DNA of 29,838 bases. It comes from SIG78 sp045533055 (GTDB lineage Bacteria > Verrucomicrobiota > Lentisphaeria > Victivallales > Victivallaceae). Both the position numbers and the translations under genes were made by a program. Below are positions 21,256-28,717 of this stretch, one piece after another. A model generated the notes under the pieces. It was given only the letters and a program-made list of their open reading frames with translations, had not been told where the DNA came from and searched no databases. The stretch is taken from NCBI GenBank assembly GCA_045533055.1, contig JAZSHD010000125.1, positions 1 to 29,838 on the forward strand. Direction: 5' to 3'. The first letter of the stretch is position 1. The number at the start of each line of letters is the position of its first letter.

Positions 21256-22077
21256 CTACCGGGAGTTTTCCCGGTATTTTTTTGGCGGGTGGTGGCGGTA
21301 TTTTTTGAAGATCCTGGAAAAATAAAACTCATCTTCAAAGCCGCATTCATGGGCGATCTCCCGGACAGTTAGATTGCTGCCGCTTAAAAGTGCCGCCGCT
21401 TTTTCCAGCCGTGCCGCCAATAAAAATGCCCCCGGCGGCACCTGAAAGAACTGTTCAAACAATCTGCGGAAATGAGCATAGCTCACTGAAAGTTTCCGTG
21501 CCTCTTTTTCAAAATCCCAATGCAGTTCCGGCCGGGAGCTGATTTTTTCCGTTAAATGCGAAAACGCCTGAAACCGCTCGTCCGCCCGATGTACGCCCGA
21601 AGTATCGGAAGATTGCATCATCAGCAGCAGTTCTTCCAAAGCCAGCACCGCATGGGCGTGGTTTTCCGGCGAATAAGGCAGCATGAGCAATGTGCGTATG
21701 GAACGCATTTTCCGCATGAATTTATCCGGCTCGTTAAGGTGTATAAGGGCGTTCTTACTGCGTTCGACCAGCAACCCTCCTGCCAGATAACGCTGGACCC
21801 GCTCGCCCTTGAAACATATATATATTTTGTCTTCGATCCCCTCTTCCTGGTCGGCGGCACCATAAACAAAACTCATACCGGGGGCGGTCACAAATACGCA
21901 CGCATCGTGGGTATATTCAATATTATCGTTGACTTTGAGCATGAAATGCCCCCGGCGGCTGAACTGCAATCCCCAGTAATCAAAATCACTGCGACAAGTC
22001 ACCGTTGACGATCTCCGCAAGTCCCCATGACAGACAAACTCTATATCCGAAAAATAGTCTATGCTCATAAAATCCAT
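21256..22077 (-). CDS. AraC-family transcriptional regulator
   Basis: A 273-residue regulator. The N-terminal half (~20-130) is a cupin-type sensor domain: YWGLQFSRRGHFMLKVNDNIEYTHDACVFVTAPGMSFVYG. The C-terminal AraC double helix-turn-helix covers ~172-270: FEKEARKLSVSYAHFRRLFEQFFQVPPGAFLLAARLEKAAALLSGSNLTVREIAHECGFEDEFYFSRIFKKYRHHPPKKYR, with both recognition helices and the second-HTH signature intact. An internal ATG at 22068 is an alternative start; neither has a clear Shine-Dalgarno. It is divergent from the Gfo/Idh oxidoreductase, with overlapping promoters, so it probably activates that sugar operon and regulates itself. Its 3' end overlaps the terminator of the converging operon. Confidence 0.9.
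   Translation of the reverse strand: MDFMSIDYFSDIEFVCHGDLRRSSTVTCRSDFDYWGLQFSRRGHFMLKVNDNIEYTHDACVFVTAPGMSFVYGAADQEEGIEDKIYICFKGERVQRYLAGGLLVERSKNALIHLNEPDKFMRKMRSIRTLLMLPYSPENHAHAVLALEELLLMMQSSDTSGVHRADERFQAFSHLTEKISSRPELHWDFEKEARKLSVSYAHFRRLFEQFFQVPPGAFLLAARLEKAAALLSGSNLTVREIAHECGFEDEFYFSRIFKKYRHHPPKKYRENSR
21257..21283 (+). terminator. Rho-independent terminator of the regulator-hydrolase-prepilin operon
   Basis: TACCGGGA-GTTT-TCCCGGTA forms a perfect 8-bp stem followed by seven T residues. The hairpin lies within the last codons and stop of the convergent AraC gene, where the same bases encode YRENSR and the stop codon. Confidence 0.88.
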
Positions 22078-22098
22078 GCTTTCGCATAAAAAATCTAT

Positions 22099-22126
22099 TT
22101 GATAAATTGAAAAAGCGGTCTATATT
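22099..22126 (+). promoter_or_regulatory. Probable promoter of the oxidoreductase-isomerase operon
   Basis: TTGATA (22099-22104) and TATATT (22121-22126) with a 16-bp spacer. Predicted start near 22133, about 117 bases before the ATG at 22250. Its -10 box directly abuts that of the divergent AraC promoter. Confidence 0.5.
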
Positions 22127-22155
22127 AAGATAGTTCAGATTGATTTTCAAGTCAA
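22127..22155 (-). promoter_or_regulatory. Probable AraC-gene promoter
   Basis: On the minus strand TTGACT (22155-22150) and TATCTT (22132-22127) are 17 bp apart. Predicted start near 22120, so the two divergent transcripts would overlap by roughly a dozen bases and RNA polymerase could occupy only one promoter at a time. Confidence 0.45.
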
Positions 22156-22249
22156 ATTAAAAAACCAAAAAATCCATTTTTTAACCGGCGGCGGATTTAT
22201 TCCGATAAGTTTCGGAGAGAAACGCTGCTTAAAATGAAAGGCTCTTATT

Positions 22250-23314
22250 ATGAGCGAAAAAGTAAAAGTTGGTATCTGGGGATTGGGTCGTGCCGGGGGC
22301 GGTATGCACATGCGGGAAATCGAAGCAAACAAAGACATTCTGGAAATCGTCGCCGTTTGCGATATTGACGCCGAGCGTGCCGAAAGTTTCGGCAAAAAAC
22401 TCAATGTGCCGTATTACAGCGATCCGGCAAAGTTCCTTGCCGACAAAAACATCCAGCTGGTTTCGGTAGCCACTTTCTCGCTGGATCACATCCGCCACAC
22501 CCGTCAGGCTTTGGAAGCCGGGTTCTGTGCTTACATCGAAAAACCCATTGCCGCCAGCCGTGCCGAAGCTGAAGAACTTGTGGAACTGGATAAAAAATAT
22601 CCCGGCAAACTCTTTGTCCGTCAGAACCGCCGTTTTGAAACCTGTTTCCAGCATGTGCGGGAAATCATCGACTCGGGTATTCTGGGCAAAGTCCACACCA
22701 TCAAACTCTGCCGCAATGCTTTCAGCCGCCGCGACGACTGGCAGACCTTGCTTGCCAACAACGGCGGTCAGCTCAACAACTGGGGTCCGCACCTTATTGA
22801 CCACGCTTTGCAGTTCCTGAAATACGAAGTCAAATCCGTCTGGAGCGAACTGAAACTCATCGCTGCCCAGGGCGACGCCGAAGACTGCGTGAAAATCATC
22901 ATGCAGGGCAAAGACGGCTTGACTGTGGATATTGAAATTTTCGGCGGCAACGCTCTGCCCGACAATATCTACGAAGTATACGGCAGCCGCGGTGCCCTGC
23001 TCGTTGAAACCGAAGATGACATCAAACTGCGTTATATCGAACCGGATTACGAACTCAAGCCCTATCCGGTGAACACCGGCCATCCGGCGGGCTTTAAGTT
23101 TGCCGACAACGCCGATATACCCTGGCGTCGGACTACCATTATGGTAGAACCCAAACTCAAGGTGGATATGAACAGCTGCTACCGCTATGTAGCCGAAAGC
23201 ATCCGCGATGGCAAAGAATACCCCATCAAGCTTGCCGAAGCCCTCGCCGTAGTGGAAATCTGCGACATTGTCAAAAGCCAGAGTGCATTTTACAATAAGG
23301 AACTTGCCAAATGA
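22250..23314 (+). CDS. Gfo/Idh/MocA-family oxidoreductase
   Basis: A 354-residue NAD(P)-dependent sugar or cyclitol dehydrogenase-like protein. The Rossmann fold opens with KVKVGIWGLGRAGGGMHM (motif GxGxxG at 11-16), then AVCDID and VSVATFSLDHIRHTRQALEAGFCAYIEKPI with the family Glu97-Lys98-Pro99 triad. The C-terminal alpha/beta domain has the histidine segment NNWGPHLIDHALQF (His181, His185), which matches the usual catalytic H-x-x-D/H position, and VYGSRGALLVETED. AAAGG lies 10 bases before the ATG. The stop overlaps the next start in ATGA, so the isomerase-like gene is translationally coupled. Together they suggest oxidation then isomerisation or dehydration of a sugar or inositol-like substrate; the substrate is unknown. 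Confidence 0.92.
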   Translation: MSEKVKVGIWGLGRAGGGMHMREIEANKDILEIVAVCDIDAERAESFGKKLNVPYYSDPAKFLADKNIQLVSVATFSLDHIRHTRQALEAGFCAYIEKPIAASRAEAEELVELDKKYPGKLFVRQNRRFETCFQHVREIIDSGILGKVHTIKLCRNAFSRRDDWQTLLANNGGQLNNWGPHLIDHALQFLKYEVKSVWSELKLIAAQGDAEDCVKIIMQGKDGLTVDIEIFGGNALPDNIYEVYGSRGALLVETEDDIKLRYIEPDYELKPYPVNTGHPAGFKFADNADIPWRRTTIMVEPKLKVDMNSCYRYVAESIRDGKEYPIKLAEALAVVEICDIVKSQSAFYNKELAK

Positions 23315-24072
23315 GGAAATCTCAAATTGCAACCCAGTGCTATACCCTGCGTGACTTTATGCACACTCCAGGCGGCGTAGACCGTGCCTTTGCCAAACTG
23401 CGTGAGATCGGCTTTGAAGCTGTGCAGATCTCCGGCGTGCCGGTGGCTCCTGCTGAAGTCAAAAAGTATGCCGACTTGAACGGCATGACCATTTGTGCCA
23501 CCCACGAAGGCGGCGATGCTATTCTCAACAATATTGATGCAGTTATCGAAAAGCTCAATTTGTATAACTGCCGCCATACCGCATTCCCCTGTCCTTTTGA
23601 AAAGCAGGTGATCGATATGGGTATGACTCTTGACCTTGCCAACGCTCTGGAAGCCGCTGCAGTCAAGATGGAAGCCGCAGGCAAATGCTTGAGCTATCAC
23701 AACCACAATATTGAATTCCGCAAGATCGACGGCAAACGCATTTTCGATATCATTCTGGAAAATGCTCCTACCATGAAGGCAGAAATCGACACCTACTGGG
23801 TGCAGATGGGCGGCTGCGATCCGGTGGAATATGTGGAAAAATATGCCGGTCGTCAGGAGATCTTCCACCTCAAGGATTTTGGCGTGGTCTATCCCCGGAA
23901 CTCCATCATGGTACCGGTGGGCAGCGGAAACCTCAACTGGAACAAGATCCTGCCCGCCGCCGAAGCCGGTGGTGTGGAGTGGTTCATCATCGAACAGGAT
24001 CAGTGCCAGAAAGATCCCTTTGATTCGCTGAAAGACAGCTTCGATTACCTGATGAAAAACTTCGTCAAGTAA
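23311..24072 (+). CDS. Sugar phosphate isomerase/epimerase-like TIM barrel protein
   Basis: A 253-residue member of the xylose-isomerase-like (AP endonuclease 2) superfamily, which includes IolE- and IolI-type inositol enzymes and sugar epimerases. Visible metal and active-site features are CATHEGG (63-68), YHNHNIEF (129-136, family signature), KAEIDTYW with Glu158 and Asp160, IFHLKDF (His186, Lys188, Asp189) and VEWFIIEQDQ near the end. It overlaps the oxidoreductase gene by 4 bp (ATGA) and the pair is the usual companion set in Gfo/Idh loci. A terminator-like hairpin follows 19 bp after the stop. The reaction catalysed cannot be fixed from sequence. Confidence 0.9.
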   Translation: MRKSQIATQCYTLRDFMHTPGGVDRAFAKLREIGFEAVQISGVPVAPAEVKKYADLNGMTICATHEGGDAILNNIDAVIEKLNLYNCRHTAFPCPFEKQVIDMGMTLDLANALEAAAVKMEAAGKCLSYHNHNIEFRKIDGKRIFDIILENAPTMKAEIDTYWVQMGGCDPVEYVEKYAGRQEIFHLKDFGVVYPRNSIMVPVGSGNLNWNKILPAAEAGGVEWFIIEQDQCQKDPFDSLKDSFDYLMKNFVK

Positions 24073-24091
24073 TCAAAAGTCAAAAGAAAAC

Positions 24092-24132
24092 AAAGGGCTG
24101 CAGCCAGACAAAAAGTCAAGCCGCAGCCCTTT
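24092..24132. terminator. Bidirectional terminator between converging operons
   Basis: AAAGGGCTGC (24092-24101) and GCAGCCCTTT (24123-24132) form a perfect 10-bp stem around a 21-base interior that can pair further (GGC/GCC). On the plus strand the T tail is short (TTTT); on the minus strand it is followed by a T-rich tract (TTTGTTTTCTTTT). It lies between the isomerase-like gene and the CMP-sugar synthetase gene. A second small hairpin (GTTCCC/GGGAAC) lies at about 24145-24180. Confidence 0.75.
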
Positions 24133-24190
24133 TACTATTCGCTATGTTCCCAACAAAAGTTTATTGGGAGCCTTGGGGAACAGAACCAAA

Positions 24191-24889
24191 TTATTTCACT
24201 TTTTTCATGTAACTTGAAACACATTCAGCAAAAATCAAATCATCTTCAGAATCAATATCAACTGCTTGCTGCCAAGTTATTTCTACAAATTTATGCTGGC
24301 TGCCATAAAAACTTTTATCCCGTTTCAACGATTCAGTTTTAGCAATCCATACAGCTCCAGTAGGGCAATACAGTTCCGGTAGGTCTTGCGATCTTATGTA
24401 GGTATTCTCAATCAATCGCTTACCATTACCTTCTTGGTCAACTTTTAATGCCCACCATGGATTCATCCAGCCGAACTTAAAACATGAAATTGAAAACTCA
24501 TGGTTTTTAGTGCAATGTTCTTCAAACACTCTTTTTATGCATTGATCATCACGCAAAGGGCAATTTGCCATCAGTTGAACTACATTTTCATATTTTTCAC
24601 CGAAGTAATCTTCTGCTTGTTCAAGAGCGAAAAGCGTCGCCTCGCTTACCGGGGTAAAATCATCTGCGGCCTGACTTCGTAAAAATGGCACTTCTGCCCC
24701 GGCAGCAACGGATACTTCTGCAATTTCTTCAGAGTCTGTACTCACAATAACTCTGGCAAATAAACCACTGTTGATCGCCGCTTCAACAGTATGGGCTATC
24801 ATCGGTTTTCCATTGAACAAACGAATATTTTTTTTGGGGACCCGCTTGGAACCCCCGCGGGCAGGTATAATTGCAATTTGTTTATTCAT
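24191..24889 (-). CDS. CMP-nonulosonate cytidylyltransferase (NeuA/PseF-like)
   Basis: Activates a nonulosonic acid (sialic, pseudaminic or legionaminic acid) with CTP to the CMP-sugar for surface-glycan assembly. The start at 24889 overlaps the synthase stop by one base (TAATG); a frame-extension 18 bases upstream is inside that gene. The 232 residues match the family. MNKQIAIIPARGGSKRVPKKNIRLFNGKPMIAHTVEAA holds the nucleotide-binding IIPARGGSKRVPKKN motif (Arg11, Lys15). VIVSTDSEEIAEV, GAEVPFLRS, QLMANCPLRD and AVDIDSEDDLIFAE near the end are typical. KPMIAHTVEAAINSGLF and GAEVPFLRSQAADD recall PseF more than classical NeuA, so the sugar is uncertain. It is the last gene of the minus-strand glycan run. 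Confidence 0.9.
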   Translation of the reverse strand: MNKQIAIIPARGGSKRVPKKNIRLFNGKPMIAHTVEAAINSGLFARVIVSTDSEEIAEVSVAAGAEVPFLRSQAADDFTPVSEATLFALEQAEDYFGEKYENVVQLMANCPLRDDQCIKRVFEEHCTKNHEFSISCFKFGWMNPWWALKVDQEGNGKRLIENTYIRSQDLPELYCPTGAVWIAKTESLKRDKSFYGSQHKFVEITWQQAVDIDSEDDLIFAECVSSYMKKVK

Positions 24890-25947
24890 TACTTTATATC
24901 TTCCCAACGCAATACGTCGTCTTCAAGAATATCTCTGGTAACAGTTCTGCCGTACAAATTGGGTATTTCGTTGGGCGGAATACCCAGCCCCGGGCGTTTG
25001 GCTGTAAGGTCTTCCGGAGTGATCACACTGCCTTTGGCAATGGGACGGGTGGCAACCACGCTGCGACGGAACTTGAGCTTTTTAGCTTCTTCATCAGCCG
25101 AAACCCGACGGACATAACTGCCCATGGATTGAGCAATGATTTTTGATTCTTTTACCAACAAACGCAGCTCCGGCGGATCGGCAGAGATCATGTGGTCCCA
25201 CCCCGGCAAATCTTTGTCGATCGTGAAGTGCTTTTCAATAACACATGCACCCAATGCCACTGACGAAATGGGGATCGTGAAACCCATGGTGTGATCCGAA
25301 AAACCAACCGGATAACCGAAGGTCTGCTGCAGCATGGTTATATTTCGCAGATTTATATCTTCGTATTTGGGCGGATAGATCGCTATGCAGTGCAGCAGCA
25401 CGATCTTGTTATTGCCCTCTGCTTCGATGGTCTTGACTGCCGTTTCGATTTCAGTAAGCGTACTCATGCCGGTTGAAAGCAAAACCGGTTTGCCGGTACG
25501 GGCTATGTGCTGCAACAGCAGCAGGTTGTTTATATCCATAGAGGCTACTTTATGGAATGGTACATCCAATTTTTCCAGAAGATCGACTTCATGATTGGCA
25601 AAGGGACTGGAGCAGAAATCAATGTCGTTTTCGTCGCAAAACTCTTTAAGTTCGTAGTGCTGTTCCGGCCGCAGATAATATCGTTCGCACATTTCACGCA
25701 AAGAACCGAAATGCTTTTTGGGACTGTCGTTGTATTTGGTATTGCGTTCATATTCTTCCCGGGCAATCAATGTTGCAGGGCTCCAGGACTGGAATTTGAC
25801 CGCATCGGCTCCGCAAGCTTTGGCAGAAAGGATCATCTCCTTGGCCAGCATCATATCGCCGTTATGATTGGAGCCGATTTCAGCAATAATATATGGTTCG
25901 CAGAAATTACAGATCTCTTTACGGGGGGTTAATTGAATCTTTTCCAT
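24889..25947 (-). CDS. Nonulosonic acid synthase (NeuB family) with SAF domain
   Basis: Condenses phosphoenolpyruvate with a hexosamine derivative to give a nonulosonate. A 352-residue protein with an N-terminal NeuB TIM barrel: YIIAEIGSNHNGDMMLAKEMILSAKACGADAVKFQSW, CERYYLRPEQHYELKEFC, DIDFCSSPFANHEVDLLEKLDVPFHKVASMDINN, GKPVLLSTGMSTLTEIETAV, VLLHCIAIYPP, PVGFSDHTMGFTIPISSVALGACVIEKHFTIDKDLPGWDHMISADPPEL. The C-terminal antifreeze-like SAF domain occupies ~288-350 (RRSVVATRPIAKGSVITPEDLTAKRPGLGI). The segment GWDH stands where classical sialate synthases have GPDH, so the product may not be Neu5Ac. AGGGAG precedes the ATG. It is translationally linked to the cytidylyltransferase and has its own promoter. 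No NeuC- or Pse/Leg-upstream enzymes are in the window. Confidence 0.93.
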   Translation of the reverse strand: MEKIQLTPRKEICNFCEPYIIAEIGSNHNGDMMLAKEMILSAKACGADAVKFQSWSPATLIAREEYERNTKYNDSPKKHFGSLREMCERYYLRPEQHYELKEFCDENDIDFCSSPFANHEVDLLEKLDVPFHKVASMDINNLLLLQHIARTGKPVLLSTGMSTLTEIETAVKTIEAEGNNKIVLLHCIAIYPPKYEDINLRNITMLQQTFGYPVGFSDHTMGFTIPISSVALGACVIEKHFTIDKDLPGWDHMISADPPELRLLVKESKIIAQSMGSYVRRVSADEEAKKLKFRRSVVATRPIAKGSVITPEDLTAKRPGLGIPPNEIPNLYGRTVTRDILEDDVLRWEDIK

Positions 25948-25995
25948 CTATTCTCTCCCTTGAGTTCTTAAAGTATCTTAAATAATATTAAGCGA

Positions 25996-26023
25996 AATAT
26001 AGCATGTTTTTTACGAAATGCAA
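25996..26023 (-). promoter_or_regulatory. Probable promoter of the nonulosonate synthase-cytidylyltransferase pair
   Basis: TTGCAT (26023-26018) and TATATT (26001-25996) on the minus strand with a 16-bp spacer, the same boxes and spacing as at 17334-17361. Predicted start near 25989, about 42 bases before the ATG at 25947. Confidence 0.6.
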
Positions 26024-26081
26024 TATTAGCTGCTGTTTTACAAACGACAAAAGCCGGTTTTTTCTTTGTTTTTCTCTGTTT

Positions 26082-27092
26082 TCAGTTATCTGCTTGATCG
26101 CAGGCTTCGCTGATTGCCTGGTTGGATTTGAAGGTTTTTTCTCCCCACCAGAGTGCTACAACATGCTTTTGTTCAGGGGTTATTTCAAAAGAATATTTAC
26201 TGAAATAATCAGCAATAGCTGCAAACTGATTACTGATTGGTTGAGGACGGTCTGTTTCCGGCTTTGCATTCATAAATTTTGTTTCCTGCTGGATAATGCA
26301 ACAGGGCTTGTTCAACGCTGTGGCATATCCGATATGAGTGCCTGTACCATTGCTTATGATCATATCACTCAAGGTCAGCAGATCTTTTTGCCGGTTGAGG
26401 AAAAAAGGATCCTCACGGCGGCCGGCACAGGCTATTTTATAACCTGCTTCAATATATGGCTTTGCGGCTCCCAGCAGCAGATCGTGCCAATAGACGGATA
26501 CGATCACGGTATTAAAATCATTTTTGACCTTGTTGATCTCGTTTATAAATTTTTGCGTATCATACATGAAATGAGCTGTTTCTATGGAATGCAGCGGGTA
26601 GGCAAGCAAAACTCTGCCTAATTCTTTTTTTAAGTTCGCCAGCTTATGGGCGGGTAGAAAATTATCTGCGTAATTGATATATGCTCCAACGGCTGTAACA
26701 TTGATGTTTTTCTTATTTTTGCGTTTTAAGTAATCTTCAACAACCGCCTTGCGGCGTTCGCCGAATGTTACAATGTTTTTTACCGGGAATATATTTTGCT
26801 GCAAGAACAAATCGCAGTCTAAGGCAATGTCTGAATCAGAAACATAGACTCCGTGTTCAACAATGGTATTTATTGCTGATAAATTTAATTTTTTAAGTAT
26901 TTTGTGGTGCCCATAATATCTTGTCTGCATCGAAAGTGCCAACCCGGTTGAAAACCGGAGTTTCAACAGCTTTTGCCAGTTGAAAAAATCTGTTTTCCGG
27001 GAGATGAGGTAATAAAATGGATAAGCTGCTTCGCCTATGACTTTTAAGGTTGATTTATATAAAAAAATGCAAATTCTTAAAATTTTATTCAT
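26082..27092 (-). CDS. Putative GT-B-like glycan transferase in the nonulosonate cluster
   Basis: A 336-residue protein without a family I recognise with certainty. There is a short hydrophobic patch near the N-terminus (ILRICIFLYKSTLKVIGEAAYPFYYLI), but no signal peptide. The middle has alternating strand/helix pattern (INTIVEHGVYVSDSD, VKNIVTFGERRKAVVEDYL, RVLLAYPLHSIETAHF, FNTVIVSVYWHDLL, GYKIACAGRRED). The C-terminal stretch LSDMIISNGTGTHIGYATALNKPCCIIQ resembles the donor-binding end of GT-B glycosyltransferases, where SNG-S/T-x-H and AL-x-KP recur. Placed between a flippase and a CMP-nonulosonate pathway, it could be the nonulosonate transferase. The codons are more AT-rich than those of the housekeeping genes, as is common for glycan clusters. 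It ends 59 bp before the predicted promoter of the synthase gene. Confidence 0.6.
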   Translation of the reverse strand: MNKILRICIFLYKSTLKVIGEAAYPFYYLISRKTDFFNWQKLLKLRFSTGLALSMQTRYYGHHKILKKLNLSAINTIVEHGVYVSDSDIALDCDLFLQQNIFPVKNIVTFGERRKAVVEDYLKRKNKKNINVTAVGAYINYADNFLPAHKLANLKKELGRVLLAYPLHSIETAHFMYDTQKFINEINKVKNDFNTVIVSVYWHDLLLGAAKPYIEAGYKIACAGRREDPFFLNRQKDLLTLSDMIISNGTGTHIGYATALNKPCCIIQQETKFMNAKPETDRPQPISNQFAAIADYFSKYSFEITPEQKHVVALWWGEKTFKSNQAISEACDQADN

Positions 27093-27101
27093 AACTCTAT
27101 C

Positions 27102-28550
27102 CTATATTTTCAAAATGCTTTCATCAGTGAACGCCGCCGTGGTTTCTTTGAATATTGCAACAGCAGATTTCCCGAAGAGAAGGAGAAATAATGCCCAGGG
27201 CAACAGCATATATGCTACGCTTTGTTCCAATACAAAGCAGAAAAATGTCATCCAGAATACCAGAGAAAAATCCCAATTTACCATTTCCCTGATAAAATTT
27301 GTCCGGTTGACTTGCAGCCTTTTAAGAGCATAAGCGTTGATAATAAGTGAGTAGATCTGGTAGGATATCAGTGTGCTCAAGAGCGAAAAACCTATACTCA
27401 GATTCATTACTTTGGTCAAAACCAATAACCCGCCAATATTCAGCAGCAGGGCGGCAACTGCTGCCAGAGCAATAAATTTTTCATGATTTTTTACAATCAG
27501 ATAGATATTGTAGCCAAAACAGCCGGAATAGGAAATCAGTGAGCACAAGATCATGCCGAATAAAAACATACTTTCATAATATTGTCTGAAAATATGGAAA
27601 AACAGAAACTGCCCGGTCATGGCTGTAAGGAAAATAATATAAATACATGTCAGGTATTTTGAACGCAAAGACTTTATTGTCTGCAGTATGGCAGTATTCT
27701 CTTTTTTGTTTAAAACATCCATTAACTTGGGATATAAAATAAAAATAATACTGTCAACCAGCAGGATTATTCCATTAGCCAATATCAGGGCAAAAGAAAA
27801 GTAGCCGAACTCTTTAACTGAAAAATGGTTGCTTATGATCAGCTGGGTGCTGTAAGTGATCATTAAAAAACAAGTGTTGAAAAAGAACATGAAAATCCCC
27901 TTTTTCAATATTCTTTCAATCAATCTTAAATTGAGAAAGTCCTGCCAGAAAATCTTTGCCTGCTGAAAGAAAATAACGCTTGAAATTACTGAAGTAAGCA
28001 GCAGTGACCAAACCAGCAGATGCAGCAGAGCTTTGCCTTCTGCCATAAAGAGTACTGCCAGCATGCACAGCGGCCATAAACTTTGAAAAAACATAATGGG
28101 AAAAAGCTTATTTTGGATTCGCATTATATTGATGAAATATGTGCAAATCTGCTGAAAAAAAATAATAGAACAGACAAAATAAATATAAGATCCCAAATGA
28201 TATTTTTCAAACAATGTTATACCGAATAATCTGTCATATAACAGCACTGAAAAACTTAATGCTCCGGTCAGGCAGGCCAGAAAAAACGAATTGCAGGTAT
28301 ATGCATTTGTCAGCCTGCGGCTTTTTTTGTTCTGAACAAGAAACACGGTGGCGGCATTGCCGATTCCCAGATTCAGGCAGCCGCCAAGAGTGGTCAGCAG
28401 TGTGATAAAGCTCCACAAACCATAGTTGTATACGCCCAGCCGGACTGCTGTAAACAACGAGGCAATAAACTGAAGAGCCATGATCCCGTAGCGGCTTGCC
28501 ACATACCAGAAAACTTGATTTATAAAGATTTTTTTTAACAAGTCAATCAT
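27102..28550 (-). CDS. Wzx-type polysaccharide flippase
   Basis: A 482-residue polytopic inner-membrane protein of the MOP/Wzx (polysaccharide transporter) group, which moves lipid-linked glycan units across the membrane. I count about 12-14 hydrophobic helices, starting VFWYVASRYGIMALQFIASLFTAVRLGVYNYGLWSFITLLTTLGGCLNLGIGNAATVFLV, the characteristic first-helix region of these proteins (position ~12-75), then regular pairs separated by short basic loops (RRLTNAYTCN, MRIQNKLFP, LMDVLNKKEN). Its ATG overlaps the stop of a 16-23-residue reading frame (ATGA), and its own Shine-Dalgarno is poor. The transferase-like gene begins 9 bp downstream. The base composition is AT-rich, suggesting horizontal acquisition of the cluster. 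No polymerase (Wzy) is recognisable here. Confidence 0.88.
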   Translation of the reverse strand: MIDLLKKIFINQVFWYVASRYGIMALQFIASLFTAVRLGVYNYGLWSFITLLTTLGGCLNLGIGNAATVFLVQNKKSRRLTNAYTCNSFFLACLTGALSFSVLLYDRLFGITLFEKYHLGSYIYFVCSIIFFQQICTYFINIMRIQNKLFPIMFFQSLWPLCMLAVLFMAEGKALLHLLVWSLLLTSVISSVIFFQQAKIFWQDFLNLRLIERILKKGIFMFFFNTCFLMITYSTQLIISNHFSVKEFGYFSFALILANGIILLVDSIIFILYPKLMDVLNKKENTAILQTIKSLRSKYLTCIYIIFLTAMTGQFLFFHIFRQYYESMFLFGMILCSLISYSGCFGYNIYLIVKNHEKFIALAAVAALLLNIGGLLVLTKVMNLSIGFSLLSTLISYQIYSLIINAYALKRLQVNRTNFIREMVNWDFSLVFWMTFFCFVLEQSVAYMLLPWALFLLLFGKSAVAIFKETTAAFTDESILKI

Positions 28551-28618
28551 TGCTTTTTCCGGAAATTCAGCATTTTATGGAACAAATACAGCAGCACTGA
28601 CTGCTTCTCCTCCAACAT
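28547..28618 (-). CDS. Possible short coupled reading frame before the flippase
   Basis: ATG at 28618, or GTG at 28597, opens a frame ending in a TGA that overlaps the flippase ATG by 4 bp. The peptide is MLEEKQSVLLYLFHKMLNFRKKQ from the ATG (23 residues). The GTG start has GGAGGAG 9 bases upstream and would give 16 residues. The frame is open a further ~60 bases upstream without a start, so it might be the worn tail of a lost gene rather than a leader peptide. It is hydrophobic then basic. Because the flippase lacks a good ribosome site, coupling through this frame is plausible. Conservation is needed to believe it. Confidence 0.3.
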   Translation of the reverse strand: MLEEKQSVLLYLFHKMLNFRKKQ

Positions 28619-28647
28619 AATATAGCACTGATTTACAACTTTTGCAA
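28619..28647 (-). promoter_or_regulatory. Probable flippase promoter
   Basis: TTGCAA (28647-28642) and TATATT (28624-28619) on the minus strand, 17 bp apart. Predicted start near 28612, so the transcript would begin at about the GGAGGAG that precedes the short GTG frame. Confidence 0.5.
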
Positions 28648-28654
28648 TATAGAG

Positions 28655-28683
28655 TTGCAATATTGCTATTTTGGTGATAAATT
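28655..28683 (+). promoter_or_regulatory. Probable promoter of the GT2 glycosyltransferase gene
   Basis: TTGCAA (28655-28660) and TAAATT (28678-28683) with a 17-bp spacer. The two divergent promoters in this gap have identical TTGCAA -35 boxes 13 bp apart. Confidence 0.4.
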
Positions 28684-28717
28684 ATATCGTTAATTAAAGC
28701 TTTTTGAGGTATTTGTT

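Noticed and set aside
22229..23332. 367-codon minus-strand reading frame
   Set aside because: Fully antisense to the Gfo/Idh oxidoreductase, whose motifs are unambiguous.
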